Below are positions 23,303 to 35,121 of a DNA stretch of 64,000 bases, piece after piece. The stretch is from the NCBI GenBank assembly GCA_030435675.1, contig CM059624.1, forward strand, positions 3,992,769 to 4,056,768, read 5' to 3'. Source of the stretch: Steinernema hermaphroditum. Taxonomy: Eukaryota > Nematoda > Chromadorea > Rhabditida > Steinernematidae. The stretch's first letter is position 1, and every line of letters begins with the position of its first letter. Below the pieces are notes generated by a model. That model saw only the letters and a program-made list of their open reading frames with translations, ran no database searches and was not told where the DNA came from. The position numbers and the translations under genes are program-made.

Positions 23303-23821
23303 CTAATTGCCCCAAATTGCCCTCAGAAGTTCAAGAATCAACGAGCGCGTCACCTTAAAATAGTCAGCTCCCTCCAAAGGGGAACCCCTCACGCGCAGTT
23401 TCCTCATTGTCCCCAGGCACAAAGCCTTCCCAATTGAGGGTAAGCAACCTAAAAGTGGGAAGCCTTCCCTGCTAACTTACGACGATGAAAAGCCGAATTC
23501 CGAGCGAAGCGCCCGAGTACACCTGCGTCGAAGACATCCTCGATCGGATCGCACAAACACAGCGCCCCGCGCACAATAAAAGCGATTTCGGTGGCGCAGC
23601 GCGCTTCCCCTTTTAGGGGGTGTGGCGCCGCCGCACGCGTAAGCCGATTCGCGGCGCCGTCGCCGCTGGCTCCAGGCCAGCCGGTTGTCCGGAAGCGGTC
23701 ATGGGTGACGAGCACGGAACAGGTTGGGCGCAGCATCGGCGGGATTACACGAACGCCGCCACAGGCTGAAAACAAGCCTGATTCATGACGCTTCGCCGAA
23801 GTTGAGGTTTGGGGCAATTAG
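23303..23821. other. GC-rich island between 14-bp inverted repeats
   Basis: CTAATTGCCCCAAA at 23303-23316 is repeated in inverse orientation at 23808-23821. The 490 bp between are visibly richer in GC than their surroundings and contain several short self-complementary runs (for example CCCCTTTTAGGGG and AGGCTGAAAACAAGCCT). The minus-strand ORF of 122 codons at 23449-23817 is probably a by-product of the composition. It may be a MITE-like element or a structured noncoding RNA. No target duplication was seen. Confidence 0.4.
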
Positions 23822-25142
23822 ACAAAACCGGACGACGGAGTTCCGAGGTGCAGACGATTACGGTGGCGGTAAAAACGGGTCCCGAGCGTGTCGGTTACGT
23901 ACGCAGATTTGAGGACTCGATGCGGAAGCTTCTGGGTGGTGTAAGGGAGTAGGAGATGAGTCATGAGGGATTGGGGTTTTCGAGTTGTGTTCACAAGGGG
24001 AGCTTTGTCGCTTTTGTAACATGCTCGTCAAGGTCAACGTTCCGACTTCCAGGCGAATTGGGACACAGACACGGGTTAAAAGCTCGTTTTTGAGGACGGA
24101 GTTCTTGAGGTAAGCAGACTCGTTTAACGCAAAAAGCAGTCGCCTAAAGAGTCAAAAACTTAATAGATCTGAAAGTCATAAGCGTAACTGGTTTGCGGAA
24201 AATGAGTTCCGCGGCAGTTATGAGGTCAGTGGAATTTTGACGCGCCGGTTTTTTGGCACACGTGAAACCGTTTGAAACAAATTATGCGTGAACATGTGGA
24301 ATTTAGTCGGAGTGAATCACGTGTACGTGGGTTAGTTGTAGCGAACCTGCTACGCTACTAAACACTCACTAAAAGTAATAAGGACACAAGAGCAGCCGAG
24401 ATACAGTGAAAATATCCCGTATTCACTCAATAATATCTCGGTTACTGATAGTACTGCAATCGAGATCTCGAAGAACGTTTCATGCTACATGATGAAAACC
24501 AGGAAATCGAGAAATTAAACGCTGTTTGAGAGGTAGCGTTATTCGTACCTGATGCGTCGAAAATGCAATATTCGCTTAGCTTCAAGATGATTTCAGTCAG
24601 TCTTAGAAAAGGCCAATGCACACACGACATAACAGGAAAAAGCGACTAACACGAAAGTGGTACGCACACGCAAAGGGTCTGCAACGGCCGTTCGCGGTTC
24701 TGTGTAGACTGTAGACGATCGTCTAGAACGTTCCGTTTATGGTTGCGCAGACAGCTCTCTTAGACAATTCTGCAGAATGGAGGAGAAAAATGGTCATCGA
24801 CGACTGGTTGCGACGACAGCAGACAACAGATAAGGCCATCTCCGCGGTGAAAGCTTAAAGAAGACAAAAAGGTTCTTGTTGAGGATTTCATAAATTTACC
24901 TACGCTGAGGTAACACAGAAACTGGCCTCTACAGCAAAGATTCAGCATACCTGTGTCATGTTGAAGCTTTTGGATACGAAGCTAATCACACCGACTCTAG
25001 AAGAACTCCCTAAGAACACACATAAACAGTGACTAAATCCGTTTATCATACCGAAAAAGTATTACAAAAAGTAGTATACAGAACATATTAAACGTGTTAG
25101 ACCAACATACAAAATGTGTCAATGTGAAAAATCTTCTTGGAT
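23822..25142. other. Intergenic, 3' side of the tofu-6-like gene
   Basis: No gene, RNA or clear repeat was recognised. Confidence 0.35.
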
Positions 25143-26881
25143 TTAGACGGCGTTGACGAAAATATCAGCGAACATTTCGCTGAGGAGATCAATGGGGATA
25201 GCAGTCTTCGGGGCTGATGCAACACTCTTCTTGATGCCCATTATCTGCTCCTTGGTGTAGACCAGCTTCTCGTTCTTTGGCGCTTCGTACTTGAGATCAG
25301 GCAGACGCTCGGCGAGGTACTGAGCGAGATCAACGGGCTTTGTTCTGCTTCCGTTAGACTTATTGCAAGATATGTGACATTGGATGAGGCTGTTAAGACC
25401 ACGGAACGCAATGAGGCGCACTTGGACTGAGGCGATGTTCTGCTTGAAGATTTCTCGGATCAGTTCAACTGGCTGCTTCCCGTCCAAGCCATAGAGTTCG
25501 CATCGGATGGCCTAAATGGTAGACATTGATCAGTAAGGTACATAGGCTAGAGCACAAACCAGGAAAGGCTTGCGAGCAACATCGTTCGAGATCTTGCGCA
25601 TCACCGAGATGTTGTACACACCAGTGACTCCACGGTCAACAAGGAGCATCTTGTAGTCTCCTTTGTCTGAGACCTTGCCGAGGTTGACGGCACGAGCGAA
25701 AGCCTTTGGGCCTGACTCATCCTCTTCGACCTTAATCTGGACAATCTCCTTGTCTTTGAGTTGATCAACTGGAAGAGCGGTGTCGAAAGCCTTGCGGATT
25801 TGCTCGACGATGCGCTTCTCGAACTGCGCAACGTGCTTCTTGTTGAGTACGTAGAAGAAACCAGCATCGATGTCTTCGGGGAACACGAACTCCACCTCGC
25901 TGATGGCGCGGTCCAGAGGAAGGTAATCGTAGCGGTTGACCGACTTGTCGTAGACAACAGATCCATCGCTGCGGGCCTTGAACGACTTGCGACGCAACTT
26001 GAAATCGCCGCTCTTGAGGGGAGACTTCAATGGCGACAAGACTTCCTCGTCGAGCGCGCTCTTGGGGCTTCCAGATGTGTCGGTGGGCGAAAGACCCAAA
26101 GCTTCGAACACATGCTCAGCGTTGCGGTGGCGATCGGGAGTTGGAGGCTCTTCGCTGACGCTGTCACCAACACTGAAATCACAACATCAGTAGGAAATGC
26201 AAACGATAGACAGTCTAGACAATAACCACCACTCGAGACAGACTTTGACTCATTTCCAGATTGACCGACCGATGCATCGGTTGCAGCTGGACAGTATGAA
26301 CAAACCTGTCTACTCTGTCTAGCAGATAGAACAGTGTCTCATGATGCAGGTGATTGTAAGTGTCAAAAAAATCCTTATGTACCTGTTTGTGTTCATGCTT
26401 TTAAGCTGGCGCAAGACATCAGCGACGTTTCTCTGCTGTTGAGCGTAACGGTGGTTTTGAGTCAATGGCGTGTAGGGGCTGACTTCGATCATCTGTTCGA
26501 TGCCCTCCAATCCGATACGGCCCATGTAGTCGCAGCAGGCAAGGACCTTCTGCAGTTCCGCTTCGTTCATCATTTCGAGATACGCGTGAGGGACAAAACT
26601 GTGCTGACTCCCTTCTTTCGGGCGAGGCACGTAAACGTTGTGTACCGTTCCCAGTTTTCGGAAGAAATGAAACACGGCCCACTGAAACATTTCAAAGAGT
26701 CAACAACTGGGCAATGCATATGCACCCCTACCTCATCCCAGTTGGCGGGGAAGCAGCGAACCAGCAAACAGTGATCGGATCGTTGGATTCGTTCACGCTG
26801 CGGGCGTGGCGGCGAGACTGGGGACGTTTGATGACCAAAACCGAAGGCATTATGGTGTTGCATTTTCATGGTAGACATCAT
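25143..26881 (-). CDS. tofu-6: TOFU-6-like protein: RRM, extended Tudor, eIF4E-binding motif; 4 exons, 476 aa
   Basis: Exons are 26881-26732, 26681-26383, 26172-25560 and 25511-25143; phases are 0, 2, 0. A TGATTCAG acceptor lies 7 bp before the ATG. Residues about 36-110 look like an RRM (RNP2-like LLVRCF, then FRKLGTVHNVYVPRP and FVPHAYLEM). Residues about 180-330 fit an extended Tudor domain (DAGFFYVLN start, LLVDRGVTGVYNI core, then AIRCELYGLDG). Residues 439-445, YTKEQIM, match the eIF4E-binding consensus Y-x4-L-hydrophobic and resemble the motif of human 4E-T. RRM plus Tudor plus a C-terminal 4E motif is the architecture of C. elegans TOFU-6, which links the PETISCO piRNA-processing complex to IFE-3. 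Metazoan TDRD10 shares RRM and Tudor only. Assignment is by architecture, so orthology is inferred. The gene diverges from emb-4. Confidence 0.68.
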
Positions 26882-27830
26882 TTTGGCACCTGAATCACAT
26901 TACACGGACATTAGTTATCGGACATGCAAACGAGTACGCGTTCAACCGCGCACCACAGACACCCTGGGTGAAATAACCTTATTTCACTGAACATCCCTTC
27001 TTTGCAAAATCAGACACATAGACATATGACAGACTCTTTGTAAGCGAGCTGCCACTAGACCCGTTTAAAATCAGACAAACAGGCAGGCTAGGCCCAACGA
27101 TGAGACACCGCACCGCAGTCTGATAGCGAGCGAGAACGCAGACAAGGCGCGAAAGCGGTGGGAAAAGGCGGTAAATCCGATCGCATGAGGTCGGCGACCC
27201 ACCACTCTGCAAAACGACCTCCCAAAAGTCGGATCATGCGCACTGTTCCTTTAATTGGCTTCGCACTCGCTCGCGCAAAAATTTGAATCGTTCTCCGTGG
27301 CGGGAGCAGTTTTGCAGCGCGGCTAGGAAAATTCTAACGTTGAGACTACGATTTGCGAAAATTCAAAAAATGAGGGAGGCCACGCCTCTAGCCCACCAGC
27401 GTGAATCATTTTTCGATGTTTAGGGGTCTGACCACGTCAGCTTACTGTCCGGAAGCTGATTTTGAGTCTGTTGTCCACGTCTGCTGTCTACGTTTGTTTT
27501 TTTTTATCTGAGTGACTCTTCCGGAGCTCGAATTCAATTCCCACCATTCAGAAACTTTGATGTTGAATACTCATTGCCTTTTTGCCTTTTTCGTTATTTT
27601 TGGTCTGTGATAACTTAAAAAATCGCAGCCAGTTAACAAAACGCGACCTTTGCTGAAAGACGAGACGTGATGAGTGTTGGACTTGATAACTTCTTGTCTA
27701 GACATTGCTTCTGTGGCCTTCCGTAGATTTGTCTTGGTAACGTGTTTTGGATATTCCTGGTATATGCAGACACAAAATGCACCACTCCGTCTGAATGTCA
27801 TGAATCGTGTCTCCTCTCCTATGTCTAGAC
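26213..27830. repeat. GTCTAGAC palindrome cluster 2
   Basis: Exact copies lie at 26213-26220 (intron 2 of the tofu-6-like gene), 27696-27703 and 27823-27830 (spacer before emb-4). Imperfect relatives (GTCTAGAG, TGTCTAGCAG, GTCTATAGAC) are interspersed. Confidence 0.5.
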
Positions 27831-28007
27831 AAGAGACGTCTGACGACGACAAAAGAATTTCATCAGAGCGACCGCTCTCTCCCGTAACTATCGGCGTAGC
27901 TGTCTATAGACATCGACTACTGTCTAGAGACCTCATCTTTCGTGCGTTTCACCACGTTTCTTTGTGTTGTTTTGGACACTATGCAAGCTGCTGTTCTTTC
28001 AGGTACA
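26882..28007. other. Divergent promoter region, tofu-6-like / emb-4
   Basis: The 1.1-kb spacer separates two start codons that point away from each other. A TTCTTTCAG acceptor ends at 28002, 5 bp before the emb-4 ATG. The region contains two GTCTAGAC sites and a run of T near 27490. No gene was recognised inside. Confidence 0.45.
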
Positions 28008-31000
28008 ATGACGGCTGACAATGAGGGTCAAGTCGACCAGACAGTAGCCGACAAGATCAGCAAAACCTACGAAGAACTAGTAGAAGCACGCTTCGACCTC
28101 CACAAGATTGCCCCACTCGAAACCAGTCAGTACCTCGAGCAATGTTTATGGCCGAACTTCAACGACAAAACGCAGAACTCGAAGGCGCACGTCATGTCTA
28201 TCGCGCTGCTCATTAACGAGAAATTTCGCGAGCGGATCGACGCCTGGGAGTGCATCACTCAGAAGCCGGATGAGTTCGTTCATTTCTTCCGCAAAGTGCT
28301 CGAGTTTGCCTTGGACGACGAAGTTTCGATGTTGGAGCAGACGGCGCTAATCACGTTCCTGATTAACTGCTTCAATTCGGTCGAAGTGGACGTGGTAAGG
28401 CAGCAGTTCATGCCGCTCATCAACTTCCCGATCTGGGGCTGCCTTCTGAAAGTATGATCCAGCATTCCTCGTCTTTTATCTCTTTCTCTTATTCAGTCGC
28501 AGCGCGAGGGCCTGTTCATCAAGAACCCTAAGCTCAAGAAGTACTGGAACAAGACCGAAGCGAAGGTGCAGCAGATGTCCGCGGATGAGAGGGAGGCGTT
28601 CGAATTCAACAGAACATTCTTGTGGAATCTCATTGCGAAGTTCAAACGCGTTCTGGCCGATATCGACGATGAGAATAAAGGTGGCGCCTATGTGGGCAGG
28701 AGCAGAGCTAACCTCGTGTTTTAGAAATAGATCTCAGCTGTGTACTATACTGCGAGCGATTCATCGCCTTGATGATCGACTTAGAATCGTTATTGGCCAC
28801 CAGGTACATCCAGTTCCCCTTACTTGACGGCATAACATTCACTTTAGACGATTCTTCAACGCACTGCTCCAGGCCAGCCACCTCATCACATACTGCACGC
28901 TGTCAAATCTGATCACAGAGGAAGTGGGCAGCCTCTTCTGTCAGTTGGTCACAATGCTAAAGACATACGCACGTTTCGAGATCGACGATATCTCGGGACA
29001 GCCGCTCACGAGTACTGAAATGGCCGAGCAGCACTATTCCCACATCGCCGACCTGCAGAAGGCCGCCTTCAAGCACTTTCGGACGAGCATGAAGGACTTC
29101 CATCTCCTAAACGTCGCATCCGTGGACACGAGAAGGGCGTTGCTCGGCGTTTTCCAGGACATGAAACAGAGCGATATTTACAAATTTGGTGAATATCTGC
29201 GACTTGTCCCACGGGAAGGCGATGAAAGCGACACGCAACAGTTTGACAAAAAGCATCTGGTCGAGATGATCGTGAGTGATGTGGCCTACTCTCAAGTGTT
29301 AAGTCGCCTGTTCAGATTTTCCATTGTGAGCGTCGTGTAAATCAGCTGCAGCAACTGAATGAGATGCCACTGTACCCGACAGAGAAGGTCATCTGGGACG
29401 AGGGAGTGGTGCCGTACGATCGATACAAGGGTGACACCGTGTTGGCACTCAACAAGCTGAACCTGCAGTTCCTGACGCTCCATGATTATCTGATGCGAAA
29501 CTTCAACCTGTTTCAAATGGAATCCACCTGTAAACCGGACCCTTTGTAGATCCTCCTTAATAACGTTCTTTGTAGACGAAATTCGCCAGGACATAGAAGA
29601 TGCCGTCTTCCGCATGAAACCCTGGAAGCACGAAACCGAACCCAAAGAAATTGTTTGGGGTGGTTGGGCGCGTATGGCTCTTCGCGTAGCGGCGATACAA
29701 ATTACGAAGGTCGGCAATCCGCTGCTCGGCGAGAAATCGCCATCTGAAGTGCTGGCCAACGTGTCCATCCAGCTACCGCGCCGACCGGACCTCCGCAGAG
29801 AATGGGAGCAACTTCGGCGACACGACGTGTGCTTCTTGGTATCGTGCGAGGCGATAAAAGCGTTTGGTACCCCATTCGACGTCCGGAAACCGTTCAAGAA
29901 TCAGATCAATGTCACAGCGATCCGGGGATGTGAGATCGAGGGCATGCTTGACCCCTCCGGGCGGCTTATCGAAGAATTCGCGAGTGGGGAGGGCCCGTCG
30001 TTCGACTCGGAGATGCGAACGTATCGCGTGAAGCTCGACACGAATCAGTACCGGCTGGATATGGAAAGGCAGCTGGAGACCGGCGCTGAGGACGTGTACT
30101 ACACGTTCAACCTCATCGTGCGGCGCGACCCTAAATCGAACAACTTCAAGGCGGTGCTCTCTACGATTCGGCAGCTTCTCAACACAGAGTGCGTTGTCCC
30201 TGACTGGCTTCACGAACTGATCCTCGGCCATGGCGAACCGGACGCTGCGCACTACACGCAGATGAGCAACGCGCAAGCACAATTGAATTTCAACGACACC
30301 TTCATCGACTATGAGCACCTTCGTGAAGCGTTCCCCGATCAGAAGATCGTCGCCAGCGTTGAAGAGAAGGAAATGCTGCAGCCTTTCCGGCTCACTTTTA
30401 AGGACCTCGAGCCGCAGCACGACAAGGCACCTGAAGAGCGCGAAACGGGCATCCACGTCAAGCCGTACACCATTCCGAAGCGCGGTCCGTATGCGGACAA
30501 CGAGCCTAAGAAGAACGCGATTAGGTTTACTCCCGTACAGGTAATTATATAGCCACTCTGCTAGAAATCCTTTCTTTCTTTTCAGATTGAAGCGATTAAG
30601 TCGGGAATGCAGCCAGGCCTGACGGTGGTCGTGGGTCCACCCGGAACAGGAAAGACGGATGTCGCCGTCCAGATTATCTCGAACATATATCACAATTGGC
30701 CAGAACAGCGCACCTTGATCGTTACCCATTCAAATCAGGCATTGAATCAACTGTTCGAAAAGATCATGGCTCTCGACGTGGACGAGCGCCACTTGCTGCG
30801 CCTGGGTCATGGAGAAGAGGCGCTGGAAACGGAGAAGGACTTCAGTCGCTACGGGCGTGTGAACTACGTCCTCCAAAAACGCCTCGAGCTGCTAAAGAAG
30901 GTCGAAACCTTGAAGGACTCGTTGGGAATCGAGGGTGACGTTGGCTATTCCTGCGAAACCGCAGGCCATTTCTTCCGATTCAACGTATGTAGTCCACCAG

Positions 31001-32671
31001 CGAAATCGTTCTTAATCTTGTATGCTAGGTCTGCCGAGCCTGGGACACGTTCCTCGCCGAAGTCGCGCAGAAGGACACAGAGAAAACGACTGAGTTGCTC
31101 GCTGAGAAGTTCCCCTTTACAAAGTTCTTCGATGACGTGACGAATCTTTTCAATGGTGAAACCTTCGAGGACAACCTTGAGATTGCTCGATCCTGCTGGC
31201 GTTACATATCCGACATCTTCACGCAGCTAGAAGAGTTCAGAGCGTTCGAAATGTTGCGGAATGGCAAGGACAGAACAGAGTACCTGCTCGTGAAGGAGGC
31301 GAAGATCATCGCCATGACGTGTACGTTGGCTGCATTGAAGCGCAAGGACCTCGTGGAGTTGGGATTCCGCTACGACAACATCCTAATGGAAGAAGCAGGA
31401 CAGATTCTCGAAGTGGAAACCTTTATCCCTCTCCTGCTGCAAAATCCGAAGGATGGACAGTCGCGGCTGAAGAGATGGATCATGATCGGCGACCACCATC
31501 AGCTGCCTCCCGTCGTGCAGAACGTCGCCTGTCAGAAGTACTCAAATCTTGAGCAGAGTCTCTTTGCCCGTTTCGTCCGACTGGGTGTGAAGAAGGTACA
31601 GTTGGACAAGCAGGGTCGTGCACGTTCAGAGTAGGCTTTTGCGACGTGAAACTGTCCTAATTTAGCTGCTTTAGGATCGCCGATCTATACAATTGGAGAT
31701 ACAAGGACTTGGGCAACCTGCCCCATGTGCAAGCACTTCCCGAATTCAACACGTGCAACCCTGGATTCGTGTACCCATACCAGTTCATTGATGTTCCCGA
31801 TTTCCAAGGTGTTGGCGAGTCCTCGCCCAGTCCTTACTTCTACCAGAATCTCGGAGAAGCCGAGTACGCCGTCGCTCTGTTCACGTATATGCGAATTCTT
31901 GGCTACCCTGCGGAGAAGATCTCGATAATCACCACTTATAATGGTCAAGCTTCGCTCCTCAGAGATGTCATCAAGCGCCGCTGTGCGGATAATCCCCTAA
32001 TCGGCACTCCACAGAAGGTATTACGGTAGTTTCACTGACGGCTATTGAGCAAAATACTCAGATTTCAACCGTCGACAAGTATCAGGGACAGCAGAACGAT
32101 TACGTTATCCTTTCACTCGTCAGAACACAGCACATAGGTCATATTAGGTATGCAAAAGCTGCTTGGATGTTTTCTATAAAAGCCCCGTTGCAGAGATGTA
32201 CGACGTTTGGTAGTCGCCTTGTCCCGTGCCCGCCTAGGACTCTTCGTTCTCGGCAGGCTGTCGCTGTACGAGAAGTGCCACGAGCTGAAGGAGGCGTTCG
32301 AGAAGCTCAAGAAGAATCCAACGAAGTTGCACATCGTTCCATACGAAGGCTACCCAAGTGAACGCAAAGCCGGAGATCAGCTTCCTGGAGAGGCGATAGT
32401 CATGGAGAACACGGCGCATATTGCCGCCTTCGTCCACGAGTTCTACAGTAGCAACGTTGCGCAGCTTCAAGCCGCCTACGAAGAGCAGATGAGAGAGCAC
32501 TATGAGAGGATGAGGGCGCTGGAAGAGGAAGCCGAGGCGATGCAAATTGAAGAGGCTGAAGAAAAGGGTACGGTAGAAGTGAAGCCCGTGGCGAAGAAGA
32601 AGGAGGATGGTGAAGCGATCCTCTTCGAAGAAATGGATTTCGAGAAGCTGGAGGAAGTTCCCAAGCTCTAA
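28008..32671 (+). CDS. emb-4: Intron-binding helicase aquarius (EMB-4), 11 exons, 1405 aa
   Basis: Exons: 28008-28451, 28497-28680, 28725-28803, 28848-29271, 29316-29529, 29576-30540, 30586-30984, 31029-31630, 31675-32017, 32062-32147, 32194-32671. Every junction keeps phase. Aquarius is an SF1 helicase of the spliceosomal intron-binding complex; C. elegans EMB-4 also binds nuclear Argonautes and acts in germline small-RNA silencing. Residues 1-770 are the helical/beta N-terminal scaffold, with the signature [15 protein letters not shown]. Walker A is GPPGTGKT at about 787-794. Motif II is EEAGQ at about 1024. Motif III region is [11 protein letters not shown], then [48 protein letters not shown] and the arginine-finger [12 protein letters not shown]. 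The C-terminal 80 residues are Glu-rich and low-complexity. Human AQR is 1485 aa, so this is complete. Confidence 0.95.
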
Positions 32672-32767
32672 GTTGACAGATCTGTTTGTTGTTGTTGTGA
32701 ATCTAATTAAAAACCCGTGTATTCTATTAAGCTAGTGAAACACAATAGGCGAGGAGGATAACAACGT

Positions 32768-33692
32768 CTACAGGGCCATTTCAAAGTTGTGCATTCGTTG
32801 TTGCACTTGGATCCAGTTGGTCAGATCGGTTGGGGTGAGGCAAGGCTGTAGAACAGTCGTCGGCTGAGGCACGGTGGTGAGGAAGTAGGGGAGGAAGGAG
32901 AAGGCCGCCGGGGGTGCCGGCGCTTGAGGTAGAAGCACTCGGGGCGAGATGGACGCTTTGGCTTTGAGTTGGGTGTAGAGCATGAAGGCGGATTCGCGGC
33001 AGTCTTCTGTGGATTTAGGTGGAGTGATCGACGCCGTCTCGCGCAGCTTCTCGTCGTCTGAAGTGGGGAGTTTAGACTGTCTGTGTATAAGCTGTCTACA
33101 CCGGTTTCTGTGGCAGCCAGCTTGTCTAAATGTACGCTGTTCAGTACAGACTGGATTACAGTAGCCATGTAGGGCATTAAAGACATGAAAAATACCGTAA
33201 TCCTGGTGTCTCTACACGCGCTTTCAGATTGCAAAATCTAACCTTTGGTTGCTATTATTGAGCCGCTATTGTTATTGAGGTCGATCTCTAGGGAAGGCGA
33301 TCGGTGCGGCGGCTGCGAGGAACTTTTCCTCTCCTTCCTGTTGTTCTTGATGTGCTGGTCGAGTCGACGACGACTCTCGATCAGATCGCACTGCTCACAC
33401 GTACATGTCGCATACTGGCACTTCCTCTTGTGGTCCTGAATCTCTGATTTGTGCCTCTCCGGTGCCGCGACCGACCGACCTTCTTCCACATCAACAATCC
33501 ATGGTTCTTGCACTTCTGGCAGAAATAGCACATGTTCTTCGCGTCGCCAACGACAGCCTCTTCGGCCTCCTTGGGCACCGCAGCGGCGGCTTCGCCCGAA
33601 CTCCGCAACGGGACGACGTCGGCCTCCGACGGCGATGAGGTGCGCTGGAAGCGTTTGTCCTGTGCGCGGCGAAGACGAATCTGGGTGCTCAT
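32768..33692 (-). CDS. DM-domain (DMRT/MAB-3 type) transcription factor, 3 exons, 231 aa
   Basis: Exons are 33692-33480, 33435-33243 and 33057-32768. The intertwined zinc module is complete across the first junction: CQKCKNHGLLMWKK joins DHKRKCQYATCTCEQC, followed by the recognition helix LIESRRRLDQHIKNNR. Choosing the acceptor before GACCACAAG gives the family-standard seven residues between NHG and HK; an acceptor 9 bp earlier would add three. DMRT proteins bind DNA in the minor groove and control sexual dimorphism and neuronal identity. Here the DM domain starts at about residue 57, not at the N-terminus, and the C-terminal part is Pro-rich (LLPQAPAPPAAF, TVPQPTT). The start MSTQ at 33692 follows a CTTACAG acceptor 31 bp upstream. 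It converges on emb-4 with only 96 bp between stop codons. Confidence 0.85.
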
Positions 33693-35028
33693 GATGCGAC
33701 GCCGTTGACGAACCAGCAGACACTGTAAGTGGAGGAGGTGATGGTGTCGTGGCACAATGATTTTACAGCGGCGAGAACCGTGCCAAACGATCGCCACGCT
33801 ACGGCAACAGGACGCTGGTCAGCAGATGGCTGTTGTGATCGTATGAAAGGGAAGGGGGGGGGAACTGAGGAGGGACACCTTTACATTGAGGCGCACTGTT
33901 GAACGTCTGTTCTTTTCCGGCATACTGTGCTGCGCGCACTTTTATGAATGTTGTTCCTCTAATTCTGTGCTGTTCATTTATTATTGTAGTTTTTCAGCTG
34001 AGTTTTTATATGTGCAAAGTGAATCAGGGTCGTAAGGATCTTCGTGGTGAATAAAATTCCATGCCCATGCATTGCATCCTCTTTTTTGATAGATTCTGAT
34101 CTATCTTTTCATGCAGTTTAGATTCATTCGCTTTCTTTAGATACTTCCCTTATGAGTCAAACCGGTTGTGTCAAAATGTTGTGTAAAAAATATCAAATCA
34201 GCACTTTTTTCAGAGATTTTGGTAATAGAGTTTGGGAGCCACCTTCTGTAAAACTGTATCTGTAAAACACATTGAAGTTACGGAACCGTTCTTATTGGAA
34301 AGTATTGCTTCAGTTCTTTTTTTTTTGTTTTTACTCTCTAAGAGCTGCTAATCCAGATTCACCTTCTTTTATAAAATTTACGAGGTGTAGTTAAGATTTA
34401 TTTACTTATTGATAATGTAAAGAGCGAGGTGCTCAAGTATGCTATCTTTTTTTTATCATATTGTACTATGTGTTCTGAAATTTCGATTGTCTGTCGATGC
34501 GACCAAGTTTAAATCAAATCCTAGGTCTCGAAACAGAGCATTCCGGCGCTCTTTATCCCAGAAACGATCATATTACAGGGGTGTTCAAGTTACGGAACCT
34601 ACAAGCTATCCAAATTCAAAGGGAACATTTCAAATTCAAAATAGACTTTTGTGGTCTTCATAACGCTTTAAGCGCGCTTTGGCTAAAGTGGACACTTAAT
34701 TGCCTGTTCCATTCGACACATTTATGACGACAGGAGACGTTTTTTGCCCTCGAGATACCAAGGCAACGCGTTCGGTTGCATTTGCGCCGCTCGCCCTTTC
34801 GTGCGCTGTACGACATAGAGCTAGAGATGGCCGTTTGTTTATGTTTTGTCTTTTATGAAAGTAGATGGGTCATTTTGATAAGAAAGAGCATCGATTTGCA
34901 CTAGGAATAGAATTCTCAGGTGACCGTATCGGCGATTACATCTGTAATATGATCTAATTTGGGGAATAACCGGTTTTTGATGGACATTAGCCTATGGTGT
35001 AGGCGACTGCAGATGAACATCAAGATAT
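33693..35028. other. Intergenic, AT-rich
   Basis: No gene was recognised. Part of it may be the intron or 3' region of the DM-like gene at 35122-35385: an acceptor (GTACAG) near 34810 on the minus strand opens a short frame that could be its last exon, which is speculative. Confidence 0.35.
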
Positions 35029-35100
35029 GGGGGTATAGCTCAGGGGTAGAGCGCTCGCTTAGCATGCGAGAGGGCTGGGGTTCGAATCCCCATACCTCCA
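35029..35100 (+). tRNA. tRNA-Ala (AGC)
   Basis: The 72-nt cloverleaf is complete. The acceptor stem pairs GGGGGTA with TACCTCC and has discriminator A. The D arm is AGCTC...GAGC, the anticodon stem CTCGC/GCGAG with loop TTAGCAT, and the T arm has loop TTCGAATC. Anticodon AGC is at 35061-35063 (inosine-modified in eukaryotes). The internal promoters are in place: box A TAGCTCAGGGGTAGAG and box B GGTTCGAATCC. There is no intron. A run of five T at 35106-35110 is a good Pol III terminator. Confidence 0.96.
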
Positions 35101-35105
35101 GAATC

Positions 35106-35110
35106 TTTTT
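35106..35110 (+). terminator. Pol III terminator of tRNA-Ala
   Basis: TTTTT starts five bases after the mature tRNA end, the usual position for RNA polymerase III release. Confidence 0.7.
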
Positions 35111-35121
35111 CGAAAATTTAC

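Noticed and set aside
23449..23817. 122-codon minus-strand ORF in a GC-rich patch
   Set aside because: No motif, no splice context and a mirrored ORF on the other strand; probably due to composition.
29773..30729. 318-codon ORF on the minus strand
   Set aside because: It lies entirely antisense to emb-4 exons, which match aquarius residue by residue; it is a codon-bias shadow.
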